This document shows positions 9,101 to 17,653 of a stretch of 64,000 nucleotides of DNA, piece after piece. The DNA is taken from assembly GCF_904528075.1 (NCBI RefSeq), contig NZ_LR882035.1, positions 2,170,001 to 2,234,000 on the forward strand, written 5' to 3'. This DNA is from Agreia sp. COWG (GTDB lineage Bacteria; Actinomycetota; Actinomycetes; Actinomycetales; Microbacteriaceae). A model generated the notes under the pieces. It saw only the letters and a list, made by a program, of their open reading frames with translations, made no database searches and was not told the DNA's origin. The translations under genes and the position numbers were made by a program. Each line of letters starts with the position of its first letter. The first letter of the stretch is position 1.

Positions 9101-9999
9101 CCACCACTCGCATCTCGAGCGACCTCGAGCGCACGGGCCTCACCACCTGGAGCGTCGGCGAGCTGCCCCGGTTCGTCGACACAAAACAGCACGGTGGCGT
9201 CATCCGGGCGTACCCCGCGCTCGTCGACGAGGGCTCGAGCGTGGCCCTGAAACTCATGGCGACACCCGAGGAGCAGGGGCTCGCGACGCCTGACGGCATC
9301 CTGCGACTTCTGCTTCTGGCCGTGCCATCACCGCTGTCCTACGTGCGCGAGCACCTCAGCCAGAACGAGAAGCTGATGCTCGCCACGAGTCCGTATCAGA
9401 ACACCCAGGCGCTCTTCGACGACTGCCTGCGGGCCGTCGCGCGCGAGGTGCTGTTCGAGGTGGCACCGGATGGCCTGCTCTGGAGCCAGGCCGGATTCGA
9501 CGAGGCCCGCGACCGGCTCTCGGCGACGGTCGTTGATGCCCTGTATGCGACGGTCTCGACCGTCACGAAGATCCTCTCGGCCGCCCGCGACGCCGAGAAG
9601 GCGCTCAAGAACGTGACCAGTATGGCGTTGCTGGCGGCGCTCGGCGATGCGCGCGAGCAGCTCAAGGGACTCGTGTACCCGGGCTTCATCTCGGCGACCG
9701 GCCCAGCCCAGCTGCGAGAGCTGCCCCGCTATCTCAACGCCCTCGTGCAGCGCCTCGGCAAGCTCGCCGAGAACTCCGCCCGCGACAGGGCGTGGATGAC
9801 CGAGGTGCAGTCGGCCACGACCCGCTACGTCGAGGCGGGGGGAAACATCCCGCTGGCGCGGCACACCCCGGCGCATCTGGTGCGGGCGCGGTGGCTGCTC
9901 GAGGAGTTCAGGGTCAGCCTCTTCGCCCAATCCCTGGGTACAGCCGAGGCAGTCTCGCTTCAGCGGATCCAGAAGGCACTTGTACCGGCTGGACGGTAG
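6175..9999 (+). CDS. hrpA: ATP-dependent RNA helicase HrpA
   Basis: A DEAH-box (SF2) RNA helicase of about 1274 aa, the normal full length for bacterial HrpA. Walker A GSTGSGKTT lies at about 36-44, Walker B DEAH at about 130-133, motif III is SAT in IITSATIDPQ, and motifs V and VI are TNVAETSLTVPG and QRSGRSGR. After the helicase core come the winged-helix/HA2 and OB-fold regions and a long C-terminal DUF3418 region. HrpA unwinds RNA in mRNA processing and ribosome rescue. A short acidic insertion (DDGDDDED) lies between the two RecA-like domains. The start at 6175 is chosen from the -10 spacing; 6169 is the alternative. The downstream MFS gene begins 12 bp after the stop. Confidence 0.95.
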   Translation: MDSLPRIVFPPELPVSQKRDDIARAITENQVVIVAGSTGSGKTTQLPKICLELGRESIGHTQPRRLAARTIAERIAEELGQEVGGLVGYQVRFTDKASKDTRIKLMTDGILLNEMHHDRMLSKYDTIIIDEAHERSLNIDFLLGYLKQLLPKRPDLKLIITSATIDPQSFSKHFGDAPIVEVSGRTFPVEIRYRPLVAESPLDDGDDDEDSTAKTPETPDRDVFEAIGEAVDELGRESDGDVLVFLSGENEIRDAEESLKGKFANRSSAGGVTEILPLYGRLSSAEQHRVFSRSNTPGVRRRIVLATNVAETSLTVPGIKYVIDAGTARISRYSVRSKVQRLPIEAISQASANQRSGRSGRTSDGIAIRLYSEQDFDKRPEFTEPEILRTNLAAVILQMISLGLGDIASFPFLQPPEGRGVKDGLDLLGELGAIRTSQTPHGKTPAPDAQPRLTKIGRDLARLPIEPRFARMVIESKESGTSREVMLIVAGLTIQDPRERPLERRQRADELHGRFTDPTSDFLTLLNLWNYLEQKQSELSSSAFRRLCKAEFLNYLRIREWQDVYRQLKQLSRPLGLTIGEPAVNPDGIHRSILSGLLSHIGLRDAVKKDYIGARQARFSIFPGSVLNKKQPAAVMSAELVETSRLFARMNAAIDPAWAEKLAGDLVKRSYSEPRWEKKQGSVVAYERVTLFGVPIVEKRRIQFSRVDPTYARELFIRHALVEGDWESQQAFDRANRAFRKQLEQIEERSRRRDLLTDDEAVFDFYNERIPRDVVSQRTFEGWWKTAKHDTPELLTMTIDALVPEGAPEIDENEYPTTWQQEDQKLGLSYRFEPGTEDDGVTATVPLALLPRLKPESFEYQVPGLRTELVTSLIKSLPKNIRRNFVPSTDWAVRLVAETPEGDGEAGYLAALASTMTRLAHVPVTPADFDRERLPAHLRMSFRVVDERGKTLSVGKDLPALQLQHRGAARESVAKATTRISSDLERTGLTTWSVGELPRFVDTKQHGGVIRAYPALVDEGSSVALKLMATPEEQGLATPDGILRLLLLAVPSPLSYVREHLSQNEKLMLATSPYQNTQALFDDCLRAVAREVLFEVAPDGLLWSQAGFDEARDRLSATVVDALYATVSTVTKILSAARDAEKALKNVTSMALLAALGDAREQLKGLVYPGFISATGPAQLRELPRYLNALVQRLGKLAENSARDRAWMTEVQSATTRYVEAGGNIPLARHTPAHLVRARWLLEEFRVSLFAQSLGTAEAVSLQRIQKALVPAGR

Positions 10000-10011
10000 A
10001 CTAGAGCGGTT

Positions 10012-11223
10012 GTGAACAGCTACTCGAACCTCCTCAAGACCCGCGGCGTCGCCCGCATCATCGCCGCGCAATTGACCGCTCGCTTCCCCTTCGGCATGCT
10101 GTCGCTGGCCTTCCTCCTCCATATCGAGAAGGTGCACGATTCCTACGGCTCCGCCGGGCTCGTGCTCGCGGCCCTCAGCATCGGCCAGGCCATCGCCGGC
10201 CCCCTCACCTCACGTCTCATGGGCGTGTGGGGTATGCGCCAGGTCATCACACTCACCATGATCATCTGCGCCTTCGCCATCACGGCCATCGCGCTGCTGC
10301 CGCTCACGATCCCCGCGGCCATGGGTGTCGCGCTCGTCGCCGGGCTCACGATGCCGCCGATCCAGCCGGCGGTGCGCACCATCTATCCGAAGATGGTGAA
10401 TTCGAAGCAGCTCACGCCCCTGTTCTCGCTCGACGCCTCAGCCCAGGAGATCATCTGGGTGGTCGGCCCCGTCGTCACCACGTTCGTGGCCACCCAGATC
10501 AGCACCGTCTGGGGAATCCTGCTCGCGGCGATCTTCCTCGTCGGCGGGGGCATCTGGTTCATCGCGAGCCCGGAACTGGGTCGCGTGCGCATCCCGCGCT
10601 CCCGCCGCAAGCTCGGCGCGGTGCTCGCGAAGCCGCCCGTGCTGCTCGCCACGGTCGTCGGTTTTCTCCTGATCGCCACCTGTGCTGCCGTCGAAGCCGG
10701 CGTCGTCGCGTCGTTCGGACACGACGGACTGGAGGCGGGCATCGTGCTCGCCGTGTTCGCCGTCGGCTCCCTCGTCGGAGGGCTCGCGCTCGGTCACGTG
10801 CCCATCGGACCGTGGGCCCTGGCGCGTCGCATGCTCATCGTGCTCGTCGGCACGGCTCTCGCGGCAGCCTCGCTGAACATCTGGTGGCTCAGCATCACCC
10901 TGTTCCTCGCGGGCGTCGGCATCGCGCCCGCTCTCGCCGTGATGTTCTCCATCGTGTCGGCGAGCGTGCGGTTCAGCGACACGGCCGAGGCCTACGGCTG
11001 GGCGGGTACCGGCCAGCTCATCGGTGCCGCCGTCGGTTCCGCCGCCGCGGGCTTCATGATCGACAGCCGCGGCGCATCCGGTGCGTTCTACGTCGCGGGC
11101 ACCCTCGCGCTGCTCGGTTTCGTCGTCGCCCTCGTCGGAAAGCGCTGGCACCCCGATCTGCGCGGTAAAGACGCGAGTCCGATCCCCGACACCGAGCCCA
11201 TCCAGACGGTCAGCAGCCTGTAG
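10012..11223 (+). CDS. MFS transporter
   Basis: A 403-aa integral membrane protein with about 12 predicted helices in two halves, for example FGMLSLAFLLHI, GLVLAALSIGQAIAGPL, VITLTMIICAFAITAIALL, LLATVVGFLLIATCAAV and FYVAGTLALLGFVVALVG. The loop after helix 2 (SRLMGVWGMRQVI) fits the MFS inter-helix GxLaDrxGrr region in degenerate form. It is a secondary transporter, probably drug/proton antiport or efflux type by overall look, but no substrate can be named. It starts at a GTG with no clear Shine-Dalgarno; TAGACT/TAGAGC lies just upstream. The C-terminal tail is cytosolic and hydrophilic. Confidence 0.85.
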   Translation: MNSYSNLLKTRGVARIIAAQLTARFPFGMLSLAFLLHIEKVHDSYGSAGLVLAALSIGQAIAGPLTSRLMGVWGMRQVITLTMIICAFAITAIALLPLTIPAAMGVALVAGLTMPPIQPAVRTIYPKMVNSKQLTPLFSLDASAQEIIWVVGPVVTTFVATQISTVWGILLAAIFLVGGGIWFIASPELGRVRIPRSRRKLGAVLAKPPVLLATVVGFLLIATCAAVEAGVVASFGHDGLEAGIVLAVFAVGSLVGGLALGHVPIGPWALARRMLIVLVGTALAAASLNIWWLSITLFLAGVGIAPALAVMFSIVSASVRFSDTAEAYGWAGTGQLIGAAVGSAAAGFMIDSRGASGAFYVAGTLALLGFVVALVGKRWHPDLRGKDASPIPDTEPIQTVSSL

Positions 11224-11275
11224 AGCCGAGCGGCGACCCTGCGCCATGCCTTGGCCCAGGCGTAGTGTCGATCGG

Positions 11276-11929
11276 GTGAACCCGCTCAGAGACAGCCTCC
11301 GCCCGCTCGCCAGCCTCACCGCCACCCCGCCGCCGTTCGACATCGACTCCGCGCCTGCCCGACCGGCCGAGCTGTTCGTCGAGTGGCTCACCAATGCGGT
11401 CGACAATGGCCAGCCCGAACCGCATGCCATGACGCTCTCGACGGTCGACGCCGAGGGCATGCCGGATGCCCGGGTGCTGATTCTGAAGGATCTCACCGAC
11501 GAGGGCTGGTGGTTCGCCGGCAGCGCGACGAGCGCCAAGGGCCGGCAGCTGGCCGCGAACCCGGTGGCGGCGCTCTCGGTCTATTGGCCCGCCGTCGGTC
11601 GTTCGGTGCGCATCAGGGGCGCCGTCTCAGCGGCCGACGCCGAGCGTAACGCCCTCGACTTCTCTCGGCGCGGCCCCGGAGCCCGCGCCGTCGCACTGGG
11701 CAGCGCTCAAAGTGAGCCGTTGTCGAGTCGCGCAGAGAGCGAGGCCGCCGTCGACGTCGCGAAGCGCGATCTTGCCGCGCAGCCACACCTGGTGTCGCCG
11801 AGCTGGACGCTCTGGTGCGTCACCCCCGCGACCGTAGAATTCTGGCAATCGGATGCCGAGAGACAGCACCTGAGACTGCGGTACGCCAGGCAGGGCCAGA
11901 GCTGGTCGCAGACCCTGCTCTGGCCCTAG
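11276..11929 (+). CDS. pyridoxamine 5'-phosphate oxidase family flavoprotein (PdxH-like)
   Basis: A 217-aa PNPOx-type split beta-barrel protein. The FMN-binding strand AMTLSTVDAEGMPDARVLILK matches PdxH, followed by SAKGRQLAANPVAALSVYW, VRIRGAV and a C-terminal EFWQSDAERQHLRLRY segment that corresponds to the PLP-binding tail of PdxH. It ends LLWP instead of the usual RL-x-P. PdxH oxidises PNP/PMP to PLP with O2 and FMN; the divergent tail leaves open another flavin-dependent oxidation. The GTG start is supported by TAGTGT at 11263-11268 with 7-nt spacing. It converges on the GH1 gene with 4 bp between stops. Confidence 0.8.
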   Translation: MNPLRDSLRPLASLTATPPPFDIDSAPARPAELFVEWLTNAVDNGQPEPHAMTLSTVDAEGMPDARVLILKDLTDEGWWFAGSATSAKGRQLAANPVAALSVYWPAVGRSVRIRGAVSAADAERNALDFSRRGPGARAVALGSAQSEPLSSRAESEAAVDVAKRDLAAQPHLVSPSWTLWCVTPATVEFWQSDAERQHLRLRYARQGQSWSQTLLWP

Positions 11930-11933
11930 CCCG

Positions 11934-13106
11934 CTACAGCCCGTTCGCCTTCGCGACCTCGCCGTACCAGCTGGCGCTGGGCTTGGGCGTGCGCTCGAAT
12001 GTCTGCTTGTCCCAACCGATGAGGCCGAAGGTGGGCGCGTAGCCCGAGGCCCACTCGTAGTTGTCGAGGGCAGACCAGTGCTGGTAGCCGAGCAGCGTGA
12101 TGCCGTCCTCGATGCACGCGTGCAGGCCTTCGAGGGCCCCTCGGGTGTAGTCGATGCGACGGCTGTCGTCGTCTGTCGCGATCCCGTTCTCGGTGATCAT
12201 CACGGGCGTGTGACCGCTGAGCTCCCACGCGGCACGAACGCCGATTCCCGCGGCGGGCGGGAAGAACTCCCACTGGGTGAGGGTCTTCTCGACGTCGTCG
12301 GCGGGCGGGCGGATGCCCTCCGGGCCCACGATGTTGCGGGTGTATGCCTGCACACCGACGAAGTCGTCTCCCGCGCTGTTCTCGAGGTACCAGTCCTCTG
12401 CCGGGTAGGCGATCTCCCGCTTCTTCTCCTCGGCACCGGGCTCGTCGGCGGCCTCGAACGCCTGCGTGGCGATGGTCCAGCCGGTCTTGAGTCCGCTCAC
12501 CTGCGACAACACCTCGCGCGAGCGCTTGTGCGAGGCGAGCAGCGCGTCGGCAACCCCGAGGTCGGGCTTCGGCAGGCCGTAGGCCACCAGGTTCGAGGCG
12601 TCCTCTCCCCCGGCCAGCATGGCGGCGATGTTCGGCTCGTTGATGGTGCACACGTAGTTCACGCCCTCGGCCACGACGGGCAGCGCGAGCTCGGTGTAGC
12701 GAGCGAACAGATCGGCGGCGTCGGAGGCCCGCCAGAAGCCGTCGTTCTCGAACCAGCGGGGAACCGTGAAGTGCATCAGCGTCACGATCGGCTCGATGCC
12801 GAACTCGTGGCAGGTGTCGACCATGCGCCGGTAGTGGTCGACCGACGCGCGCGAATACAGGCCGCGCTCGGGTTCGATGCGGGACCACTCGATGCTGAAG
12901 CGGTAGGAGTTCAGCCCGAGCTCCGAGAGGATGCGGATGTCGTCGCGGTAGCGGTGGTAGCTGTCGGCGGCGTCACCGGAAGGCTCCACGATGGTGGTGC
13001 CAGGCTCGTTCTCGTGCACCCACCAGTTGCTGTTGACGTTGTTGCCCTCGATCTGGTGGGCGGCGGTGGCCGCACCCCACAAAAAGCCGTTGGGGAAGGT
13101 GAGCAT
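11934..13106 (-). CDS. glycoside hydrolase family 1 beta-glycosidase
   Basis: A 390-aa GH1 enzyme. It starts with FPNGFLWGAATAAHQIEG, the N-terminal GH1 signature, carries the acid/base Glu in TINEPN (E157), the nucleophile in ITENG (E306) and the C-terminal substrate-contact motif LDNYEWASGY. It is shorter than most GH1 enzymes (usually 440-480 aa). No signal peptide is seen, so it should hydrolyse imported beta-glycosides in the cytosol. A good AAGGAGA site precedes the ATG. The ATG overlaps the TGA of the upstream alpha/beta hydrolase by one base, and the gene closes the ABC-transporter operon, which points to hydrolysis of the transported substrate. Confidence 0.93.
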   Translation of the reverse strand: MLTFPNGFLWGAATAAHQIEGNNVNSNWWVHENEPGTTIVEPSGDAADSYHRYRDDIRILSELGLNSYRFSIEWSRIEPERGLYSRASVDHYRRMVDTCHEFGIEPIVTLMHFTVPRWFENDGFWRASDAADLFARYTELALPVVAEGVNYVCTINEPNIAAMLAGGEDASNLVAYGLPKPDLGVADALLASHKRSREVLSQVSGLKTGWTIATQAFEAADEPGAEEKKREIAYPAEDWYLENSAGDDFVGVQAYTRNIVGPEGIRPPADDVEKTLTQWEFFPPAAGIGVRAAWELSGHTPVMITENGIATDDDSRRIDYTRGALEGLHACIEDGITLLGYQHWSALDNYEWASGYAPTFGLIGWDKQTFERTPKPSASWYGEVAKANGL

Positions 13107-13966
13107 CAGGTTCTCCTTGAGTGAATCGTCGTGCCGTCGTGCGGATGGTCGGTCGGGTGGTCGGATGACCAGAAGCTGTCCAGCAGCTCGGTCGTGTAAG
13201 TCGGATTGTCGATGTTCGGCAGGTGCCCCGCGTTCGGGATCACCTCGTAGCGGGCACCGAGGCGCGTCGCCATGTCGAGCTGCGAGGCGATGGGCCAGGC
13301 GTCGTCGGCGTCGCCGTGCGCAATGAGCACGGGCAGCCCCGTGGCGCGCAGCTCGTCGGTCGAATCCTCGGTGTCGCGCAGGATAGCCGCGAGGCCGACG
13401 AAGTTGTCGTCGCTCGAGGCGGCCGCCCTCTCTCGAACGAACACCTCGTCCTCGTCTCGCGCGCCCTGCGGGTTGTTGTGCTCCCACCACGCCAGCGTGC
13501 CGTGCGCAGCGACGAACGCCGCGTCGTCCTGGTGATGCTCTGGCCCCTGGCCGCCGGGGCCGGAGCAGAGCATCGTCACATCGGCGAACAGCCCGGGCTC
13601 GAAGATGGCCGCGGCGCGCGCGACGAGGCCGCCCAGACTGTGGCCGACGAGGTGCACGCGCCGGCCGTTCGCGATGCGCCGGGCCACGGCGACGGCATCT
13701 CCCGCCAGCTTCTCGAGCGTGTACTCCTCGACGCCCACCGGCGCGATCGAGTCGCCCTGGCCGCGCTGGCTGTACGAGAACGATTCCCAGCCGTGCTCGG
13801 CGGCGAGCGCCACCAGAAAGCGGTGATCCTCCTTCGAGCCGGTGAATCCGGGCACGAAGAGCGCGACGCCGCGTTCCGCGCCGAAGGCCGGTGCGCGGAA
13901 GGCGGTGAGCCCGTCGATCGAGAAGACCTCGAGGGTCGCGGGAAGAGGCAGCCTGCCGAAGGTCAT
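13106..13966 (-). CDS. alpha/beta-fold hydrolase
   Basis: A 286-aa alpha/beta hydrolase. The nucleophile elbow is GHSLGG (S110), the acid lies in AHGDADDAWP (D219 or D222) and the base His in NAGHLPN (H248). The oxyanion region is FVPGFTGSKED, and SYSQRGQGDS resembles the strand-4 loop of monoglyceride-lipase-like enzymes. It likely cleaves an ester of a small molecule. It overlaps the ATPase gene upstream (ATGA) and the GH1 gene downstream, so all three are translationally coupled. In this operon it could remove acyl or aromatic ester groups from an imported glycoside; this is inference. Confidence 0.85.
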   Translation of the reverse strand: MTFGRLPLPATLEVFSIDGLTAFRAPAFGAERGVALFVPGFTGSKEDHRFLVALAAEHGWESFSYSQRGQGDSIAPVGVEEYTLEKLAGDAVAVARRIANGRRVHLVGHSLGGLVARAAAIFEPGLFADVTMLCSGPGGQGPEHHQDDAAFVAAHGTLAWWEHNNPQGARDEDEVFVRERAAASSDDNFVGLAAILRDTEDSTDELRATGLPVLIAHGDADDAWPIASQLDMATRLGARYEVIPNAGHLPNIDNPTYTTELLDSFWSSDHPTDHPHDGTTIHSRRT

Positions 13967-15648
13967 GCGACGTCCTTTCGACCGGGGTTCGGAATGGCAT
14001 CGAGCAGTCGGATCGTGTACTCGTCCTGGGGATGTCGCAGAACGTCGGCGGTGTTGCCGCGCTCGACGACGGAACCACGGTTCAGCACCATGATGTTGTC
14101 GGTGACCACGCGCGCCGACAGCAGGTCGTGCGTGATGTAGAGCAGCGACACCCCCCACTGCTCGCGCAGGTCCTCGAGCAGGGCGAGGACGCCGGCGCGC
14201 AGAGACACGTCGAGCATCGAGACCGGCTCGTCGGCGATGATCACCTGCGGGTCGCTCGCGAGCGCGCGGGCGATCACCACGCGCTGGCGCTGGCCGCCCG
14301 AGAGCTGGTGCGGCAGCTTCGCCGCGAACTCCTCAACAGGATTCAGTCCGACGGTGTCGAGCAGCTCGAGAACGCGGCGCCGGGCAGCCGTACCTTTCAG
14401 GCCGGTGAAGTTCACCACGGGGCGGGTCAGCGCGTACTCCACGGTGTGCAGAGGGTTGAGCGCGGCATACGGGTCCTGGAACACCATCTGCACGTCGCGG
14501 TGCAGCTGGCGGAATTGGCCACGTCGAAGCGATCCCACGTCGAGGTCGCCGAAGCGGATACTGCCCGAGGTGGGCTTCTCGACGGCCGTGATCAGCTTCG
14601 CGAGCGTCGACTTTCCGCTGCCGGAGGCCCCGACCAGCGCCAGCGACTGGCCCGGCTCGAGGGTGAACGAGACGTCGTCGACCGCGCGCACGGCGCTCTC
14701 GCCGCGGCGAGGAGCGGGGTAGACCTTCGACACGTTGGTGACGACGATGGCCTTCTGGTCGGTGCGTCGTGTGCGCGACGAGACCTGCGCCGGATGGGCG
14801 GACCCGGCGACGGCGCGGTCCGAGAGGCCCGGCAGCTCCACGACCTCCGCGCGCGGGTCGGCATAGTGCGACAGCAGCATCCGGGTGTATTCGTCTCGAG
14901 GATTCTCGAGGATCTGCTGCGACGTACCGTCCTCGACGATCTCGCCCTCGTGCATGACCAGTACGCGCTGGGCAGACTCGAGCACGATGCCCAGGTCGTG
15001 GCTGATCAGAAGCGCCGTGAAGTTCTCCTTCTTCTGCAGCTCGATGATCGTGTCCATCACCGCGTGCTGCACGAGCACGTCGAGCGCGGTCGTCGGCTCG
15101 TCGAAGACCATGAGCTTGGGCTCGAGCGACAGGGCGAGGGCGATCGACACGCGCTGGCGCATACCGCCGGACAGCTCCCCCGGATAGCGGTCGAGCACCG
15201 CGGCGGGAAGCTCGACCTTGCTGACGAGTTCCTCGGCCCTGGCGCTCCAGTCGGCGCGATCGACGTGGCCGTGCGCCCGGAAGATGTCGACGAAGTGGTT
15301 GCGGATGCTGCGTACGGGGTTGAGCGCGTTCATGCCGGACTGCAGCACCATGGCCACCCCGCCATGCCGCTGCTCGCGCAGATCCTCCTGCGAGAGGCTC
15401 GCGATATCCACGCCATCGAGCAGGATGCTCCCGCCCACCACGCGGGCCGGGTCCTTCGAGAGGCCGGTCACCGCGAAACCCAGGGTGGATTTGCCGGAGC
15501 CGGACTCCCCCACCAGGCCCACGAACTCGCCGTGGGCGAGAGAGAACGACACGTGGTTCACGGCGTGCGTGGCGCCGTCGCCGTGTCCGTAGTCGACGGA
15601 CAGGTCGGTGATCTCGAGCAGGGTGGCGATCTCGGTAGGAGCGGTCAT
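13963..15648 (-). CDS. ABC transporter ATP-binding protein, fused double ATPase (oligopeptide/Dpp-type)
   Basis: 561 aa with two complete ABC domains in one chain, equivalent to DppD plus DppF. Domain 1 has Walker A GESGSGKS (47-54), a signature LSGGMRQRVSIA and Walker B LMVFDEPTTALD. Domain 2 has GASGSGKS, LSGGQRQRVVIA and VIIADEPVSMLD. Each domain ends with the C-terminal region typical of the peptide/nickel/oligosaccharide family. It energises uptake through the two permeases encoded directly upstream. The start ATG overlaps the permease stop (ATGA, 15645-15648), and the stop overlaps the alpha/beta hydrolase start. Confidence 0.93.
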   Translation of the reverse strand: MTAPTEIATLLEITDLSVDYGHGDGATHAVNHVSFSLAHGEFVGLVGESGSGKSTLGFAVTGLSKDPARVVGGSILLDGVDIASLSQEDLREQRHGGVAMVLQSGMNALNPVRSIRNHFVDIFRAHGHVDRADWSARAEELVSKVELPAAVLDRYPGELSGGMRQRVSIALALSLEPKLMVFDEPTTALDVLVQHAVMDTIIELQKKENFTALLISHDLGIVLESAQRVLVMHEGEIVEDGTSQQILENPRDEYTRMLLSHYADPRAEVVELPGLSDRAVAGSAHPAQVSSRTRRTDQKAIVVTNVSKVYPAPRRGESAVRAVDDVSFTLEPGQSLALVGASGSGKSTLAKLITAVEKPTSGSIRFGDLDVGSLRRGQFRQLHRDVQMVFQDPYAALNPLHTVEYALTRPVVNFTGLKGTAARRRVLELLDTVGLNPVEEFAAKLPHQLSGGQRQRVVIARALASDPQVIIADEPVSMLDVSLRAGVLALLEDLREQWGVSLLYITHDLLSARVVTDNIMVLNRGSVVERGNTADVLRHPQDEYTIRLLDAIPNPGRKDVA

Positions 15649-16583
15649 CGCTTCTTTCCTTCCCGGAGCCGCGGGTTGGAAATTCCGTCGACGCCGAAGT
15701 TGATGAGGGTGAGGCTGGTCGCCAGAAGCGCGATGCAGAGGCCGGGAGCGAAGAGCAGCGCCCACTGGCCGGTGAGCAGTGCGTTGGAGTTCTGCGCCCA
15801 GAAGAGCATCGTTCCCCAGCTCACCACCGTTGTGTCGCCGAGTCCCAGGTACTCAAGGCCGGCCTCGGCGAGGATCGCGGCGGTCGCCGCCCCGAAGAAG
15901 TTGCCCACGATGAGCGAGGTCATGTTCGGCAGAATCTCGCGGAAGACAATGCGGAACGGCCTCTCACCGCTGAAGACGGCCGCGGTGACGAAGTCACGAG
16001 AGCGCAGTGACTGCGTCTGGCTGCGCAGAACCCGCGCGCCCCACGCCCATCCGGTGATGACGACGACCACGATGATCATGCCGATGCCTCCACCCGAGAG
16101 GTACGCGGCGATCACGATCATGAGCGGCAGTCCCGGGATGACGAGGAACAGGTTGACCACGAAGTTGATCACGTCGGCGCCGAAGCCCCGCACGTAGCCC
16201 CAGCTGAGGCCGACGAGAACGGCGATCACCGTCGAGAGGAGGCCGGCGACGAGGCCCACGAAGATGCTGATCTGCGACCCCCAGATGAGCTGCGAGAGAA
16301 CATCCTCACCGGCCGCCGTGGTGCCCAGCCAGTGGGCCGCAGAGGCGTCGGCGGAGCGGTCGAAACCGTTCTGGCTCGCCCCGTAGGGCGCGATCAGCGG
16401 CGCGAAGACCGCGACCAGGATGAACAGGCCGAGCACGACGATGCCGATGCGGGCCTTGGAGTTGGACCAGACCGTGGCGGCCACGCGCTGGGCCACCTTG
16501 AACGGACTGGGGGCGGGGGCGATGGAGGCCTCCTCGATGGCGCGCACAGCGCGGGTCGAGGGGGGAATGCTCTGGGTGGTCAT
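15645..16583 (-). CDS. ABC transporter permease (DppC-like)
   Basis: 312 aa. The cytosolic N-terminal tail leads to the OppC-N segment (ARIGIVVLGLFILVAVFAPLIAPYG), then HWLGTTAAGEDVLSQLIWG, the DppC hallmark, and five further helices. The EAA loop appears around AVFSGERPFRIVFREILPN, and AEAGLEYLGLG follows as expected. It forms the membrane channel with the DppB-like partner. It overlaps both neighbours by 4 bp. Confidence 0.93.
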   Translation of the reverse strand: MTTQSIPPSTRAVRAIEEASIAPAPSPFKVAQRVAATVWSNSKARIGIVVLGLFILVAVFAPLIAPYGASQNGFDRSADASAAHWLGTTAAGEDVLSQLIWGSQISIFVGLVAGLLSTVIAVLVGLSWGYVRGFGADVINFVVNLFLVIPGLPLMIVIAAYLSGGGIGMIIVVVVITGWAWGARVLRSQTQSLRSRDFVTAAVFSGERPFRIVFREILPNMTSLIVGNFFGAATAAILAEAGLEYLGLGDTTVVSWGTMLFWAQNSNALLTGQWALLFAPGLCIALLATSLTLINFGVDGISNPRLREGKKR

Positions 16584-17653
16584 CGGCGGGTCCTCGGGTC
16601 AAGCACGCCGTACAGAATGTCGACGAGGAAGTTGGCGATGAGCACGCTGACCGTGATCATCAGGAAGAGGGCCTGCATCAGCGGATAGTCCTGGTTGGTG
16701 ACCGCGTTGAACAGCAGGTAGCCGATGCCGGGGTAACCGAACACCCGCTCGACGAGGATCGATCCGCCGACCACACCGCCGAGCGCGAGCCCGAACGACG
16801 TGAGGTTCGGCAGGATCGCGTTGCGCGCCGCATAACGGAGCGCGACGGTGCGCGGCTTCAGCCCGTTGGCCTCGGCGAATGTCACGTAGTCGTCGCCGAT
16901 CGTCGAGATCATGGTGTTGCGCATGCCGAGGATCCAGCCGCCCAGCGAGGTGATGAGGATCGTCAGCGCCGGAAGGGCCGCGTGATAGATCGCGTCACCG
17001 AGAAAGCCGAGGGAGAAGGCGGGGGTGGCTGTCGGGCCGTACGCGCCAGAGGTCGGGAACAGGCGGCCGACGTAGCCGGCGAAGAAGAGCAGCAGCAGAG
17101 CCGTCCAGAAGTACGGGAACGCGCTGGCGAACGACCCGGCGAGCGTAGGCAGGGTGTCGAGCCAGGTTCCGCGCTTCCATGCCGCGAGCACGCCGAGAAG
17201 GGTACCCAGTAGGAAGGCGATGATGGTCACGACGCCGACGAGCACGAGCGTGTAGGGCAGCGCGGTACTGACCAGCTCGGACACGCTCTGCGGATAGAAC
17301 GTGTACGAGACGCCGAAGTCGAGCGTGATCACCTGATGCAGATAGGCCACGTACTGCTCGAGGATGTTGCCCGTGGGCACACCCAGTTGAGCCTCTATCG
17401 CCGCTTTCGTCGCGTCGGAGACCGGCCCGTTCTGGGCGAGCTTCGCCAGAGCCGCATCGGCCGGCGAGCCGGGCATCAGGCGCGGCAGGATGAAGTTGAG
17501 CGTCACCGCCGCCCAGAGCGTCAGCAGCAGCAGTCCGGCCTTGCGGGCGACATACGCAAACGCTCGGCCGCCGGCTCGACCGCCACTGCCGGATGCGATG
17601 GGCTCGGTTCGTTCCTCCGCGCCGCGTGGCGCGATGGTGATGCTAGTCATCAT
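16580..17653 (-). CDS. ABC transporter permease (DppB-like)
   Basis: 357 aa. After a basic N-terminal tail of about 35 residues comes the first helix (GLLLLTLWAAVTLNFILPRLMPGSPAD), with the PGDP-like sequence replaced by PGSPAD. The periplasmic region DFGVSYTFYPQSVSELV and the EAA loop AEANGLKPRTVALRYAARNAILP are typical for DppB/OppB. Two Met codons head the frame (17653 and 17650). The gene overlaps the downstream permease by 4 bp and the upstream lipoprotein gene by 11 bp. Confidence 0.92.
   Translation of the reverse strand: MMTSITIAPRGAEERTEPIASGSGGRAGGRAFAYVARKAGLLLLTLWAAVTLNFILPRLMPGSPADAALAKLAQNGPVSDATKAAIEAQLGVPTGNILEQYVAYLHQVITLDFGVSYTFYPQSVSELVSTALPYTLVLVGVVTIIAFLLGTLLGVLAAWKRGTWLDTLPTLAGSFASAFPYFWTALLLLFFAGYVGRLFPTSGAYGPTATPAFSLGFLGDAIYHAALPALTILITSLGGWILGMRNTMISTIGDDYVTFAEANGLKPRTVALRYAARNAILPNLTSFGLALGGVVGGSILVERVFGYPGIGYLLFNAVTNQDYPLMQALFLMITVSVLIANFLVDILYGVLDPRTRR

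Noticed and set aside
7087..9192. 701-codon open frame on the minus strand
   Set aside because: Antisense to hrpA and rich in Arg, Glu and Ala from mirrored codons. The plus-strand gene has full family motifs.
14032..16197. 721-codon open frame on the plus strand
   Set aside because: Antisense to the ABC ATPase and permease genes, which show complete motifs.
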